This document shows positions 35,280 through 42,774 of a stretch of 64,000 bases of DNA, one piece after another. Origin of the DNA: an uncultured Lachnospiraceae bacterium (lineage in GTDB: Bacteria; Bacillota; Clostridia; Lachnospirales; Lachnospiraceae). Below the pieces are notes generated by a model that was not told where the DNA came from, did no database searches, and saw only the letters and a program-made list of their open reading frames with translations. How positions within the stretch are numbered: the stretch's first letter is position 1; each line of letters begins with the position of its first letter. The DNA lies in NCBI GenBank assembly GCA_910586205.1, contig CAJUGD010000013.1, positions 1 through 64,000 of the forward strand, in the 5' to 3' direction. Both the position numbers and the translations under genes were made by a program.

Positions 35280-35930
35280 TCATGTTCCCTCAATCTCCGG
35301 TTGTGACAAGCTTTCCCAGTCATACATATAGATTGCCAGTTCACAGGTCATCTCTGCCTGAAAAGCTGTCTCCAGCTCCTTGTTGAGATAAATATTCCGG
35401 CTTACACTTAAGGATTTGACCTTGATGGCCGGATAATGACTTTCCACATCATCCACAAAAGCCAGAAGCTTATCCTCATCCCCCTGCAGCATCAGCCTTG
35501 CGGTCCCGATCTGCATGTAGGTATCGGATACCGGCTCCTCGTTGGTCTGCTCCGGGGCATACCGGTAAGGATCCGCGATCCCGGGCGCTGCCTGCTCCAA
35601 AGTCAATGACACGGGAAAAAGCCCGTGTTTTAAGGCAAGTCCGGTTATGATCCCATCCATCTCCCGATTTTCCATGATCTCATAATAATCCTTTGACGCC
35701 TGACGAAGCTCGTCAAGCTTTTCCTCTGCCAGCTTTGTCTTCTCCGGCGTCTTGTCAATAGCATCCTGCATTTCTGCCATAGTCTCCCGAAGTTCCTGAC
35801 GCTTCAGAATATTTTCCTGATAACGGCTGATCCCCGGCATAACCGCAAACCGGATCGTAAAGAAAATAATCAGCACACTAAGAGACAGCTTCAGCAAAAA
35901 AAGATCCTTCTGGGTCAGTTCCAGCTTCAT
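35280..35930 (-). CDS. pilO: Type IV pilus alignment protein PilO
   Basis: A 216-residue bitopic inner-membrane protein: short cytosolic start, TM at about 10-30, a coiled coil (about 35-85, rich in Glu, Lys, Gln), then a ferredoxin-like domain ending in a beta strand. This is the PilO/GspM layout; with the PilM-PilN protein it links the cytoplasmic motor to the assembling pilus. Its ATG overlaps the stop of the upstream gene (ATGA), behind GGGAGGT, so the two are translationally coupled; the 15 extra upstream codons are therefore not used. Confidence 0.85.
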   Translation of the reverse strand: MKLELTQKDLFLLKLSLSVLIIFFTIRFAVMPGISRYQENILKRQELRETMAEMQDAIDKTPEKTKLAEEKLDELRQASKDYYEIMENREMDGIITGLALKHGLFPVSLTLEQAAPGIADPYRYAPEQTNEEPVSDTYMQIGTARLMLQGDEDKLLAFVDDVESHYPAIKVKSLSVSRNIYLNKELETAFQAEMTCELAIYMYDWESLSQPEIEGT

Positions 35931-37342
35931 GATACACCTCCCTCTAGCGTGCAGGACAAGGACAATACATACCACCCGTCCTCAAAAGCATAGCCTTTGT
36001 AGTCCACACTGTGAAAAATCCCCGTCTCCTGAAGTTTCAGGATATAGTGGGGAATGTCTATGACCTCCTGGCTGCGAGCGTCAAAGGTCAGAATGCCGGA
36101 ACCTGTATCATAGCTCTGAATGAGAAATTCAATCCTGCCTGTTCCGGCCTCATTGATCTTCTGAAACACATGGCTGGTAAAATCAGGATATCCGGAAATG
36201 TTTTTGTCTGACAGCCCTATTGCTCCCATGCCCTCCTGGATAGCCTCCAGCTTTGCATCAAGCCTTAAAGCCTTTTGATACCTTTCCTGAACCTGCTCAT
36301 CCTCAATCCACTCCTGCCGCACCTCATTTTCCTTATCTGCCAGATAATTCATAACAGCCAAAACCCCTGCGGGAATCATACACAAGCCAAATACAAGCGC
36401 AGGAACCAAAAAGAAGTTCCCGAGCTGCTGTACTTTCTTGTCTTCCTTTTCTTTTGGAAGGGAAAAGTAAAGATCCACCATCTTTTCCTTTTTCCCGTTA
36501 AAGATCATAGGGCCAAGACAGGCAAGCCAGTCTGTGCTCAGCTCTTTATGAGGCATAAGAATCCTCTCGTCGGTCCGAAACGGAATAACGCCCAGCCCCA
36601 AAGCCTCGATCCCCTCCATGCTCACCTCAAAATCCTCCAAAAGACATCCTGCATAATACACATGGGTAATGGGATTCTCATCCCTGCCTGTATAGAACTG
36701 AAGGATTCCCGAAATATTCCGGACGATCTCTGTGCCAAAGTCCAAAGTCCCCCGTTCACTGAAAATACGGCTGCGGCTGGAATACAAATACCGCCCGTTC
36801 TGGCACAGGATGCTGGTCATGCCCTCCTCCTCAAAAAAGAGATAAACAGACGTCGTATTCCAGTAGCTCTCCTGCTGCCGCAGGATCTGCAGATACCCCT
36901 CTAAGGGAATCGTAATGCCGCTTATGGCAATGTCAGCTTCCCTGCAGATCTCTATAAAACGCTCCAAGGTCTGCTTGTCCACCCCGGCCCCGCAGATATC
37001 CATGCCTGCATTCTTATCCGCACAGACAACGGAATAATCCACAAGCTCCATGCGCAGGCTTTCCCTTACCTCCGCCAAAGCCATCCTGCCAAGCTGCTTT
37101 CCTTTCCCATAAGGGATCTGCAGCACACGGGAGGAACACAAATTATCCGGCAGCACCAGACGCACCGGTTCTGCCTTTTTCTCTGGTTCCAGGTCTATAA
37201 GCGCCTGCTTCCACCGGTCAAACCCATCTCCCTGGCCTGAGGCGGGAATCTTTTCCACCCAGGAAAGCGCCGGATATTTTCCCTCCTTTCCTCCTGCAGC
37301 AAGGATGCAGTCCTCCTGAAATACAATGACTGTCCGACTCAT
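35927..37342 (-). CDS. PilM-PilN fusion (GspL-like)
   Basis: A 471-residue alignment-complex protein. Residues 1-270 look like the actin-like PilM domain (MSRTVIVFQEDCILAAGG at the start; SVYLFFEEEGMTSILCQNGR; LDFGTEIVRNISGILQFYTG). A TM helix lies at about 309-330 (FFLVPALVFGLCMIPAGVLA), followed by a coiled coil and a PilN-like fold to the end. In most pilus systems PilM and PilN are separate proteins; this single chain resembles GspL of type II secretion. The gene is coupled to pilO by a 4-base overlap. Confidence 0.82.
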   Translation of the reverse strand: MSRTVIVFQEDCILAAGGKEGKYPALSWVEKIPASGQGDGFDRWKQALIDLEPEKKAEPVRLVLPDNLCSSRVLQIPYGKGKQLGRMALAEVRESLRMELVDYSVVCADKNAGMDICGAGVDKQTLERFIEICREADIAISGITIPLEGYLQILRQQESYWNTTSVYLFFEEEGMTSILCQNGRYLYSSRSRIFSERGTLDFGTEIVRNISGILQFYTGRDENPITHVYYAGCLLEDFEVSMEGIEALGLGVIPFRTDERILMPHKELSTDWLACLGPMIFNGKKEKMVDLYFSLPKEKEDKKVQQLGNFFLVPALVFGLCMIPAGVLAVMNYLADKENEVRQEWIEDEQVQERYQKALRLDAKLEAIQEGMGAIGLSDKNISGYPDFTSHVFQKINEAGTGRIEFLIQSYDTGSGILTFDARSQEVIDIPHYILKLQETGIFHSVDYKGYAFEDGWYVLSLSCTLEGGVS

Positions 37343-37419
37343 GTTACTCTCCTTTTCCTCTGAATTTCTCTAAACCCAAAACCACTCCCATATCTCCTGA
37401 TCCGCAGCAAAATTCTCGT

Positions 37420-38616
37420 CTATGCTGCTCCCTCAATGGTTGCATAAGATTCATAGATGGGAAGCATTACAGCGACAATAATAAATCCTACCAAAATTGC
37501 CATAAAACAGATCAGCACCGGCTCTAACAGTGTCACCAGCCTCTTTGTAGCAGCCTCAGCCTCCTCCTCCATGGTAATGGCAATGGACTCCAGCATGGAA
37601 TCCAGCCTTCCGCTCTCCTCACCCACCAGAATGGTAGAAGACAGCTTTAACACAAACCCGTCTACCTCTCTCAATGCCTGGGACAGCGGCACTCCGCTTC
37701 TGACGGTTGCGCCCACCTGCTGAAACTGCTCCTCCACATATACATTTCCCACCGTAGCCCCTGCAGTCTCAAGGGCTGCTACAATGGGCATACCGCTGGA
37801 GTACAGGCTGCTTAAAGTCCTGGCAAACCGGGCCGTGTAAATCACCTTATTCAGCTTTCCCGCCACCGGCATATGTACCTTCCCATAGTCAAGAATCCTG
37901 CGGACCTGATATATCTTTGACACAATCCGCAGAAAGACACCGCCTACAAACAGGACAAACAGAGCCACATACCAGTCCTGAATCAAGAAGTCCGAAACAG
38001 CCATCAGAATCATGGTAGGCATGGGAAGGGTTTCCATGGCTAAAAACAGCTCCTCAAACTGAGGAAGAATGAACGTCATGATCAGGATCACCACCAAGGC
38101 ACACATGACCAGAAGCACCACCGGATAGGTCATGGCAGACTGGACCTGCCGGTTTAAGCGGCTCTCCCTGTCATAATGCTTTGCCAGCCGGTTCATCACC
38201 ATATCAATGGTTCCGCTCCCCTCACCGGAACGGACCATACCCAACATCAGATCGGGAAAGCATCCTCTGGCCTCCATGGCTTCCGACAGGCTGACCCCTC
38301 TTTTTAAATCAATAAGAATATCTGTATAGACCTCTTTCTGCGCCTTTGAGATCCCTTCCTCCTCTGAAATGATCTCCAAAGCCCGAACCATACTGATGCC
38401 AGATACCAAAAGAGCTGACATTTCCCTGCACAATCCGGCTAACTGAGCTGACACAAATTTTTTATACTTTTTTGTATTGTCCTTGTCCTTAGCCTCAACC
38501 AGAAACAGCCCCTGTTCTTTTAGCTGCTGCAAAAGGCTGCTTTCCCCTGATGCTTCCATGGTGCCTCGGACTGTTTTTCCGTCCATGCTCTTTGCCACAT
38601 ACCGAAAATTTGCCAT
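37420..38616 (-). CDS. pilC: Type IV pilus platform protein PilC
   Basis: A 398-residue GspF/PilC inner-membrane platform protein on which pilins are assembled. It has two homologous cytoplasmic helical domains (about 60-170 and 265-370; LCREMSALLVSGISMVRALE and FARTLSSLYSSGMPIVAALE) and three TM segments (about 163-185, 213-235, 368-390). The N-terminal FRYVAKSMDGKTVRGTMEA is typical. It lies 77 bases after the PilM-PilN gene's start side, within the same strand run. Confidence 0.94.
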   Translation of the reverse strand: MANFRYVAKSMDGKTVRGTMEASGESSLLQQLKEQGLFLVEAKDKDNTKKYKKFVSAQLAGLCREMSALLVSGISMVRALEIISEEEGISKAQKEVYTDILIDLKRGVSLSEAMEARGCFPDLMLGMVRSGEGSGTIDMVMNRLAKHYDRESRLNRQVQSAMTYPVVLLVMCALVVILIMTFILPQFEELFLAMETLPMPTMILMAVSDFLIQDWYVALFVLFVGGVFLRIVSKIYQVRRILDYGKVHMPVAGKLNKVIYTARFARTLSSLYSSGMPIVAALETAGATVGNVYVEEQFQQVGATVRSGVPLSQALREVDGFVLKLSSTILVGEESGRLDSMLESIAITMEEEAEAATKRLVTLLEPVLICFMAILVGFIIVAVMLPIYESYATIEGAA

Positions 38617-38661
38617 GTGCGCCTGTATCCTCCTTCCGTACTATTTACTTTATCCAATCTG

Positions 38662-39474
38662 CTACCGCAAAAGAGCCAGATACCAGTCTGCGATCCTGTC
38701 CCCATAAAAAAAGGCCAGACTAAGCCCAAAAGCCAGAAAAGGGCCAAAAGCAAAAGAATCCTTCCGCCCCAGCCTTCCTGCTGCCATCATGGGAATACAG
38801 TAAATCCCCCCTGCAATCAGTCCCAGAAACATTCCACAGACAACAGCCTTCCATCCCAAAAGAAAACCGCTGCATGCCATCAGCTTAATATCCCCTCCCC
38901 CAAAAGCCCCCTCAATACATAATGCCAAAACAAGCATAGGAAATGATACAATCACTGCTCCGATCATGCGATCCCATAACCCGTGCTCCGGAAATACCCA
39001 AAAGGAAACCACTCCCAGCAGAAAAATCATTATATGAAAACGATCATAAATGATCCTTGTATTCCAATCAATCACTGCAACAACCGTCAAAACAGACAAA
39101 TAAGCAAATGCCGCAGCAGCCTTCCAGGATAAAATCCCCCAGCTCCCCCAGCCAAACATGGCACCGCTCCAAAGAAAACAGACACCGCCCCAGACTTCCA
39201 GAATCAAATAACCAGGGGGTATCGAAGCTTTACATGCTCTGCATTTTCCCTTCTGCAGAACATAGCTCAAACAAGGTATCAATTCAAAACCAGTTAAAAT
39301 CTTCCCACATTCAGGACAATGGCTGCGCCCGCATACCACCGGCTCCCCTGCCGGAAGACGGCATGTCACCACATGAAGAAAACTAAAGATACTGGCTCCG
39401 GCAAAAAACCGGAAAAGCCCTAAACATACTTCCAGGAAAACAATCGCTGCCATCAAATTCCCTGTCCTTTCCAT
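38662..39474 (-). CDS. pilD: Prepilin peptidase PilD
   Basis: A 270-residue membrane aspartic protease that cuts prepilin leaders after Gly and methylates the new N terminus. It has the cytosolic four-Cys segment (CPEC at about 53-56, CRAC at about 79-82) and the two catalytic aspartates in VIDWNTRIIYD and FGGGDIKL, with seven or eight TM segments. An alternative ATG at 39453 gives a product 7 residues shorter and has AGGG at better spacing; either start is possible. Its substrates are the prepilins encoded just upstream. Confidence 0.94.
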   Translation of the reverse strand: MERTGNLMAAIVFLEVCLGLFRFFAGASIFSFLHVVTCRLPAGEPVVCGRSHCPECGKILTGFELIPCLSYVLQKGKCRACKASIPPGYLILEVWGGVCFLWSGAMFGWGSWGILSWKAAAAFAYLSVLTVVAVIDWNTRIIYDRFHIMIFLLGVVSFWVFPEHGLWDRMIGAVIVSFPMLVLALCIEGAFGGGDIKLMACSGFLLGWKAVVCGMFLGLIAGGIYCIPMMAAGRLGRKDSFAFGPFLAFGLSLAFFYGDRIADWYLALLR

Positions 39475-39511
39475 TTATCGATTTTCCCAAACCCCATACA
39501 GGCAAAGCCTG

Positions 39512-40003
39512 CTATTTAGACAAAGCGCGGCTTGTCTGCGGATAATGGGTTTTAATAAAAGGCTGGTTATAAAAAACCTGATAGCTTTGAGGCTCCTTCT
39601 GATAAAGAACCGTAAAGTCCCCCTCCTGATAAAGAAACATCAAAACCTCATAGCCCCCCTTATCGGTCTGGAGAACCCAAAAGTCTCCCGGCGTCTTTGA
39701 ATCCTTCAAAACCTTGTCCCGAACCCGCTCTGTCACTCCGCCCGGCTCTGAAGCTGACCAAAAAGGCAGAGAAGCAGCATATGCCTCCTTGGAAGTCAGC
39801 TGAAGGGATAGCCGGACTGTCTTCGCATTCCCCAAAGCCACCTGGGCGTCCGCCCGCCGCATCATAGTCAGCGCCGGAGGAATCCCGGCCAAAAGGACGG
39901 TTGTCAAAATAATCAAAAACGTCATAACCCGAAGGGGCCAGGGAGAAGAAGCGGCATCCTGCTTATGGTCAGGGGGAAGCTCCGTTATATTTGTGTTTGT
40001 CAT
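39512..40003 (-). CDS. Bitopic membrane protein in pilus locus, unknown
   Basis: A 163-residue protein: about 24 polar cytosolic residues, one TM at about 25-47, then a 115-residue extracytoplasmic domain. The sequence after the TM (RRADAQVALGNAKTVRLSLQ) recalls the spine helix of pseudopilins, but there is no Gly-Phe-Thr-Leu leader, so PilD processing is not expected. Placed between the major pilin and pilD, it is likely a pilus accessory protein. I cannot assign it to a named family. Confidence 0.7.
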   Translation of the reverse strand: MTNTNITELPPDHKQDAASSPWPLRVMTFLIILTTVLLAGIPPALTMMRRADAQVALGNAKTVRLSLQLTSKEAYAASLPFWSASEPGGVTERVRDKVLKDSKTPGDFWVLQTDKGGYEVLMFLYQEGDFTVLYQKEPQSYQVFYNQPFIKTHYPQTSRALSK

Positions 40004-40050
40004 AATATAATACTTTCTGTCTCCACATGTATAAAAATAAGTTTCTTTTT

Positions 40051-40117
40051 ATGCAGCCTTTCCAGAGAGGGCAGGGGATAGCAGGGAGTGATGACTTTTG
40101 GAAAGGCTTGCTGCATC
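40051..40117. repeat. Large imperfect hairpin after the major pilin gene
   Basis: ATGCAGCCTTTCC (40051-40063) pairs with GGAAAGGC-TTG-CTGCAT (40100-40115), a 13-bp stem with a 3-base bulge. It lies about 130 bases past the pilin stop in a 244-base gap. There is no U-tract on the minus strand, so RNA stabilisation, processing or partial termination is more likely than full stop. Confidence 0.5.
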
Positions 40118-40247
40118 TCTTTGACTTGGACACAGCAAACCCAAATCATGATCCCCCTACTCTCACTGCCCTTATGCTCCTGAAATATTTGCCAGAAGCT
40201 GCATGCCTTTCAGCAAATCATCCCTAAACAGCATCAAAATGCATTTT

Positions 40248-40664
40248 TTATGGTGTAGCAGGTCCAACATCATATAATTCAGCCGCATCTATATCATATG
40301 TACATTGTGTAGTGCCGTTGGAATATACTACTTTGTTAATTTTATTATCATTATCAACTGTAACTTCTTTAATATTAGTTTCTTCTACTTCCGCCAGCGC
40401 TGCTATATCTGCCTTATCAATATCATTATCAGCATCTATAATATCCCCCTGCTCACCCTTTCCATAAGCCTCGTCCACTAATGTTTGAGCTGCCATCACT
40501 ACCTGTCTGGTCTCGGCTACGATTTGTTTCTCTCTTGCTTTATCAATATACCCAATTAATGTCGGTACCAGCAGCGCTGCCAAAATCGCCAAAATAACCA
40601 AAACCACAATCAACTCCACCAACGTAAATCCCTTTTTCCCATCTCTTTTGAATCTCTTTAACAT
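40248..40664 (-). CDS. Major type IV pilin (probable)
   Basis: A 138-residue prepilin. The basic leader MLKRFKRDGKKG ends in Gly before the mature FTLVELIVVLVILAILAALL, with Glu at mature position 5, and the long N-terminal helix continues to about residue 65. The short globular part is acidic and ends in Pro. It is the smallest and most canonical pilin of the locus, has its own gaps on either side (152 and 244 bases) and an AAGGAG ribosome site matched to ATG at 40664 rather than 40670. These points suggest the major subunit. Confidence 0.85.
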   Translation of the reverse strand: MLKRFKRDGKKGFTLVELIVVLVILAILAALLVPTLIGYIDKAREKQIVAETRQVVMAAQTLVDEAYGKGEQGDIIDADNDIDKADIAALAEVEETNIKEVTVDNDNKINKVVYSNGTTQCTYDIDAAELYDVGPATP

Positions 40665-40760
40665 TTTCATTCTCCTTTTTTTGTTTTTCCTCTCTTTTGT
40701 TCGGAACCATCTCCTTCTTCCTCTTGGCCAGGGAGAAAAAAGAAGCCCATTCCATCTATC

Positions 40761-40785
40761 TACAAATGCAGAAACTGCATCTGTA
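40761..40785. repeat. Hairpin upstream of major pilin
   Basis: TACAAATGCAG (40761-40771) pairs with CTGCATCTGTA (40775-40785) around an AAA loop. It separates the minor-pilin genes from the major pilin and could mark an RNA processing site or protect the pilin mRNA. Confidence 0.5.
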
Positions 40786-40822
40786 TTCCTAATTTACAAT
40801 CCTCAGATTCCCACAGCCCTGT

Positions 40823-41596
40823 TTACCCGTCCTCCCCTATTTCCTTAACCGCTGTGACCTCATCTTTCCGCTGAACCTTATACCGGAAATCCAAGACCGT
40901 GCTGTCCTTTAATACCAGTCGTCTGCTCAGAACCCCTGTTTCATCTTCCTTCTCCAATTCATAAAAGCTTAACTCTGCATTTAAATACCCCACATCCTGT
41001 CCATTGTCGATCCCATCGGGAAAAGAAAACTCAATCTCCAGATAATTCCCCATATAATATCCGTCTGCAAATACCTTTGCCGCAGCCCGGGCCACAGCCC
41101 CTTCTGCATTTTCATAAACATACTTTTTCTGAATCGAATCACTGCTTGTATAATACCTGGTGAGCAAGGTTCCTGCCTTTATATCCTCTGCTGCTACCGT
41201 CCCAATCTTTGTTGTCCCCAGGTAGAGAGTGGTCTCCGGACAGCTATCTGCTGAAACCAGCGCCACATAGCCCTGCGTATTCATAAATTCCAGAATCCCG
41301 CCCCTGTCAGCCCCCTCTTTATCTGCAACCGGATTCTCTGTCTCTGACGCTGCAGGAGCATATACCTTTACATAGCCAACCGCCTGCCTGGTTATAGCCT
41401 GCAGTTGGGATATGGTATTGTCCATAATCAACTGAGCAAACTGCTGCTTTTGGATCCGTACAAACATCTTTGCCGCCGGGCTCATAATGCCTGCAATCAT
41501 GGCCATCATCATTCCGGACAAAAGCATGGTAACAACCATTTCCACCAGGGTGGTTCCTGATCTTCCTTTCCTTTTCAAATACTGCCATCTTTTCAT
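40823..41596 (-). CDS. Minor pilin (GspJ/PilW-like)
   Basis: A 257-residue prepilin-like protein: basic leader MKRWQYLKRKGRSG, then TTLVEMVVTMLLSGMMMAMI with Glu at mature position 5, and a 215-residue extracellular part with LVSADSCPETTLYL and several Tyr-rich strands. Size and place fit the J-type minor pilin of the tip complex. The ATG overlaps the stop of the previous gene by 4 bases, so the minor pilins are made together. Confidence 0.85.
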   Translation of the reverse strand: MKRWQYLKRKGRSGTTLVEMVVTMLLSGMMMAMIAGIMSPAAKMFVRIQKQQFAQLIMDNTISQLQAITRQAVGYVKVYAPAASETENPVADKEGADRGGILEFMNTQGYVALVSADSCPETTLYLGTTKIGTVAAEDIKAGTLLTRYYTSSDSIQKKYVYENAEGAVARAAAKVFADGYYMGNYLEIEFSFPDGIDNGQDVGYLNAELSFYELEKEDETGVLSRRLVLKDSTVLDFRYKVQRKDEVTAVKEIGEDG

Positions 41597-42009
41597 GGCG
41601 CTTCACCTCCCGGCCCAGGCGTTTCCGGCATCCCTCCAGCATCCGGAGGCCCGAACATATAAAAGGAAACCGTGTCTGTCCCGCTCAAAACCTCCTTTCT
41701 GCCCAGCCTGACTTCTACCTGAAACAGCTTGGTAGTTCCCACCTGAGACTCGTCCGGAGAGATGGCCACAAAAGTATATGCGGCCGTCTCACTGCTGTCT
41801 GTCCACGGAGTTTCCCGCAGCATTCTGCAAATCTTGGCATTTTCCTTACGAATGGATTCACTTTTCGTTTTTGCTCTGTTTCCAAAGGCTACAGCCCCTT
41901 GAAGGACTGCTGCCATCATTAGAAAAAGAAGGCCACTGACCATGACTTCAGGTAGGGATTCTCCGGAATGAAGGTTTTGTTTCTTTAATTTCCGTAGTAT
42001 CATGTTCAA
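41593..42009 (-). CDS. Minor pilin (GspI/PilV-like)
   Basis: A 138-residue prepilin-like protein. The leader ends in HSG before ESLPEVMVSGLLFLMMAAV, keeping Gly at -1 and Glu at +5 though the usual Phe-Thr is changed. The C terminus is Pro/Gly-rich (PPDAGGMPETPGPGG). The size fits an I-type minor pilin. It overlaps both neighbours by 4 bases. Confidence 0.82.
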   Translation of the reverse strand: MNMILRKLKKQNLHSGESLPEVMVSGLLFLMMAAVLQGAVAFGNRAKTKSESIRKENAKICRMLRETPWTDSSETAAYTFVAISPDESQVGTTKLFQVEVRLGRKEVLSGTDTVSFYMFGPPDAGGMPETPGPGGEAP

Positions 42010-42749
42010 TGACCCCCTTCTTCAGCAAATATATGATCAAAAGTACATCTTGTAATCTTTTTATTGTCAAATTCATAGCGGACTTTCTCGTTCTCACCAA
42101 TTATGTATTCCTGGTCTGTTCCTGTCCGGCACCAGTGATTATCCTTCCATGTGATTCCCACGCCGTTGCAGCTAAAGGATACATCATAGGCCGCGCTCTG
42201 ACTGTACTCTGTACTGTAACTGTAGGATATATCGTTTAATGTGGCAGTTACCTCCACCGTGAAAATATATCTTTGAAAGGTCATATTAAAAATTTCCTGG
42301 GGGTTATTGTCTTCCCGCATTATTTCTCCGGTCAGGCTGTCATCATCCTCCCGGCTTGTTTCTTTATACAATACCACCCTGATTTTTCCGTATTCCTCGG
42401 TTCCTGTTGTGTCATTAGATGACGTATAATGAAAAATTGTCTCGTCAGGATGTTCCGGATCATACTCTCCGTAAGCTCCCTCTAAAAATTTGTATACATA
42501 CCGGTAAAAGCTGTCGTCCGGAGCTGCGGTAAGGGCATTCTCAACCTCATTATACTTCTTCAGCTCAAAATCCAGTACTTTGGCAAAGCTCTGTGCCGCT
42601 TGATAGCTTCGCTCCTGTTCCAGACGCCGGTTGGCGCGGGAGAGCAGAAGTCCTGAGGTATAGACCATTGCCAGGGAAAAAGCCGCTAAAAAAGCAGATA
42701 CACAAGCTACCATTACAAGGGCAGCTCCCTTTTTTGAATTGTCTTTCAC
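42006..42749 (-). CDS. Minor pilin (PilX/GspK-like)
   Basis: A 247-residue protein with the leader MKDNSKKG followed by AALVMVACVSAFLAAFSLAM. Gly at the cleavage site is kept, but mature position 5 is Met instead of Glu, as in PilX/GspK proteins that cap the minor-pilin tip. The extracellular domain has repeated Tyr- and Asp-rich strands and two Cys (CNGVGITW; HWCRTG). It directly follows the giant pilin gene (25-base gap), so both probably belong to one tip complex. Confidence 0.82.
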   Translation of the reverse strand: MKDNSKKGAALVMVACVSAFLAAFSLAMVYTSGLLLSRANRRLEQERSYQAAQSFAKVLDFELKKYNEVENALTAAPDDSFYRYVYKFLEGAYGEYDPEHPDETIFHYTSSNDTTGTEEYGKIRVVLYKETSREDDDSLTGEIMREDNNPQEIFNMTFQRYIFTVEVTATLNDISYSYSTEYSQSAAYDVSFSCNGVGITWKDNHWCRTGTDQEYIIGENEKVRYEFDNKKITRCTFDHIFAEEGGH

Positions 42750-42774
42750 AGGCCTTTTGCCCTCCCTTCTGTAA

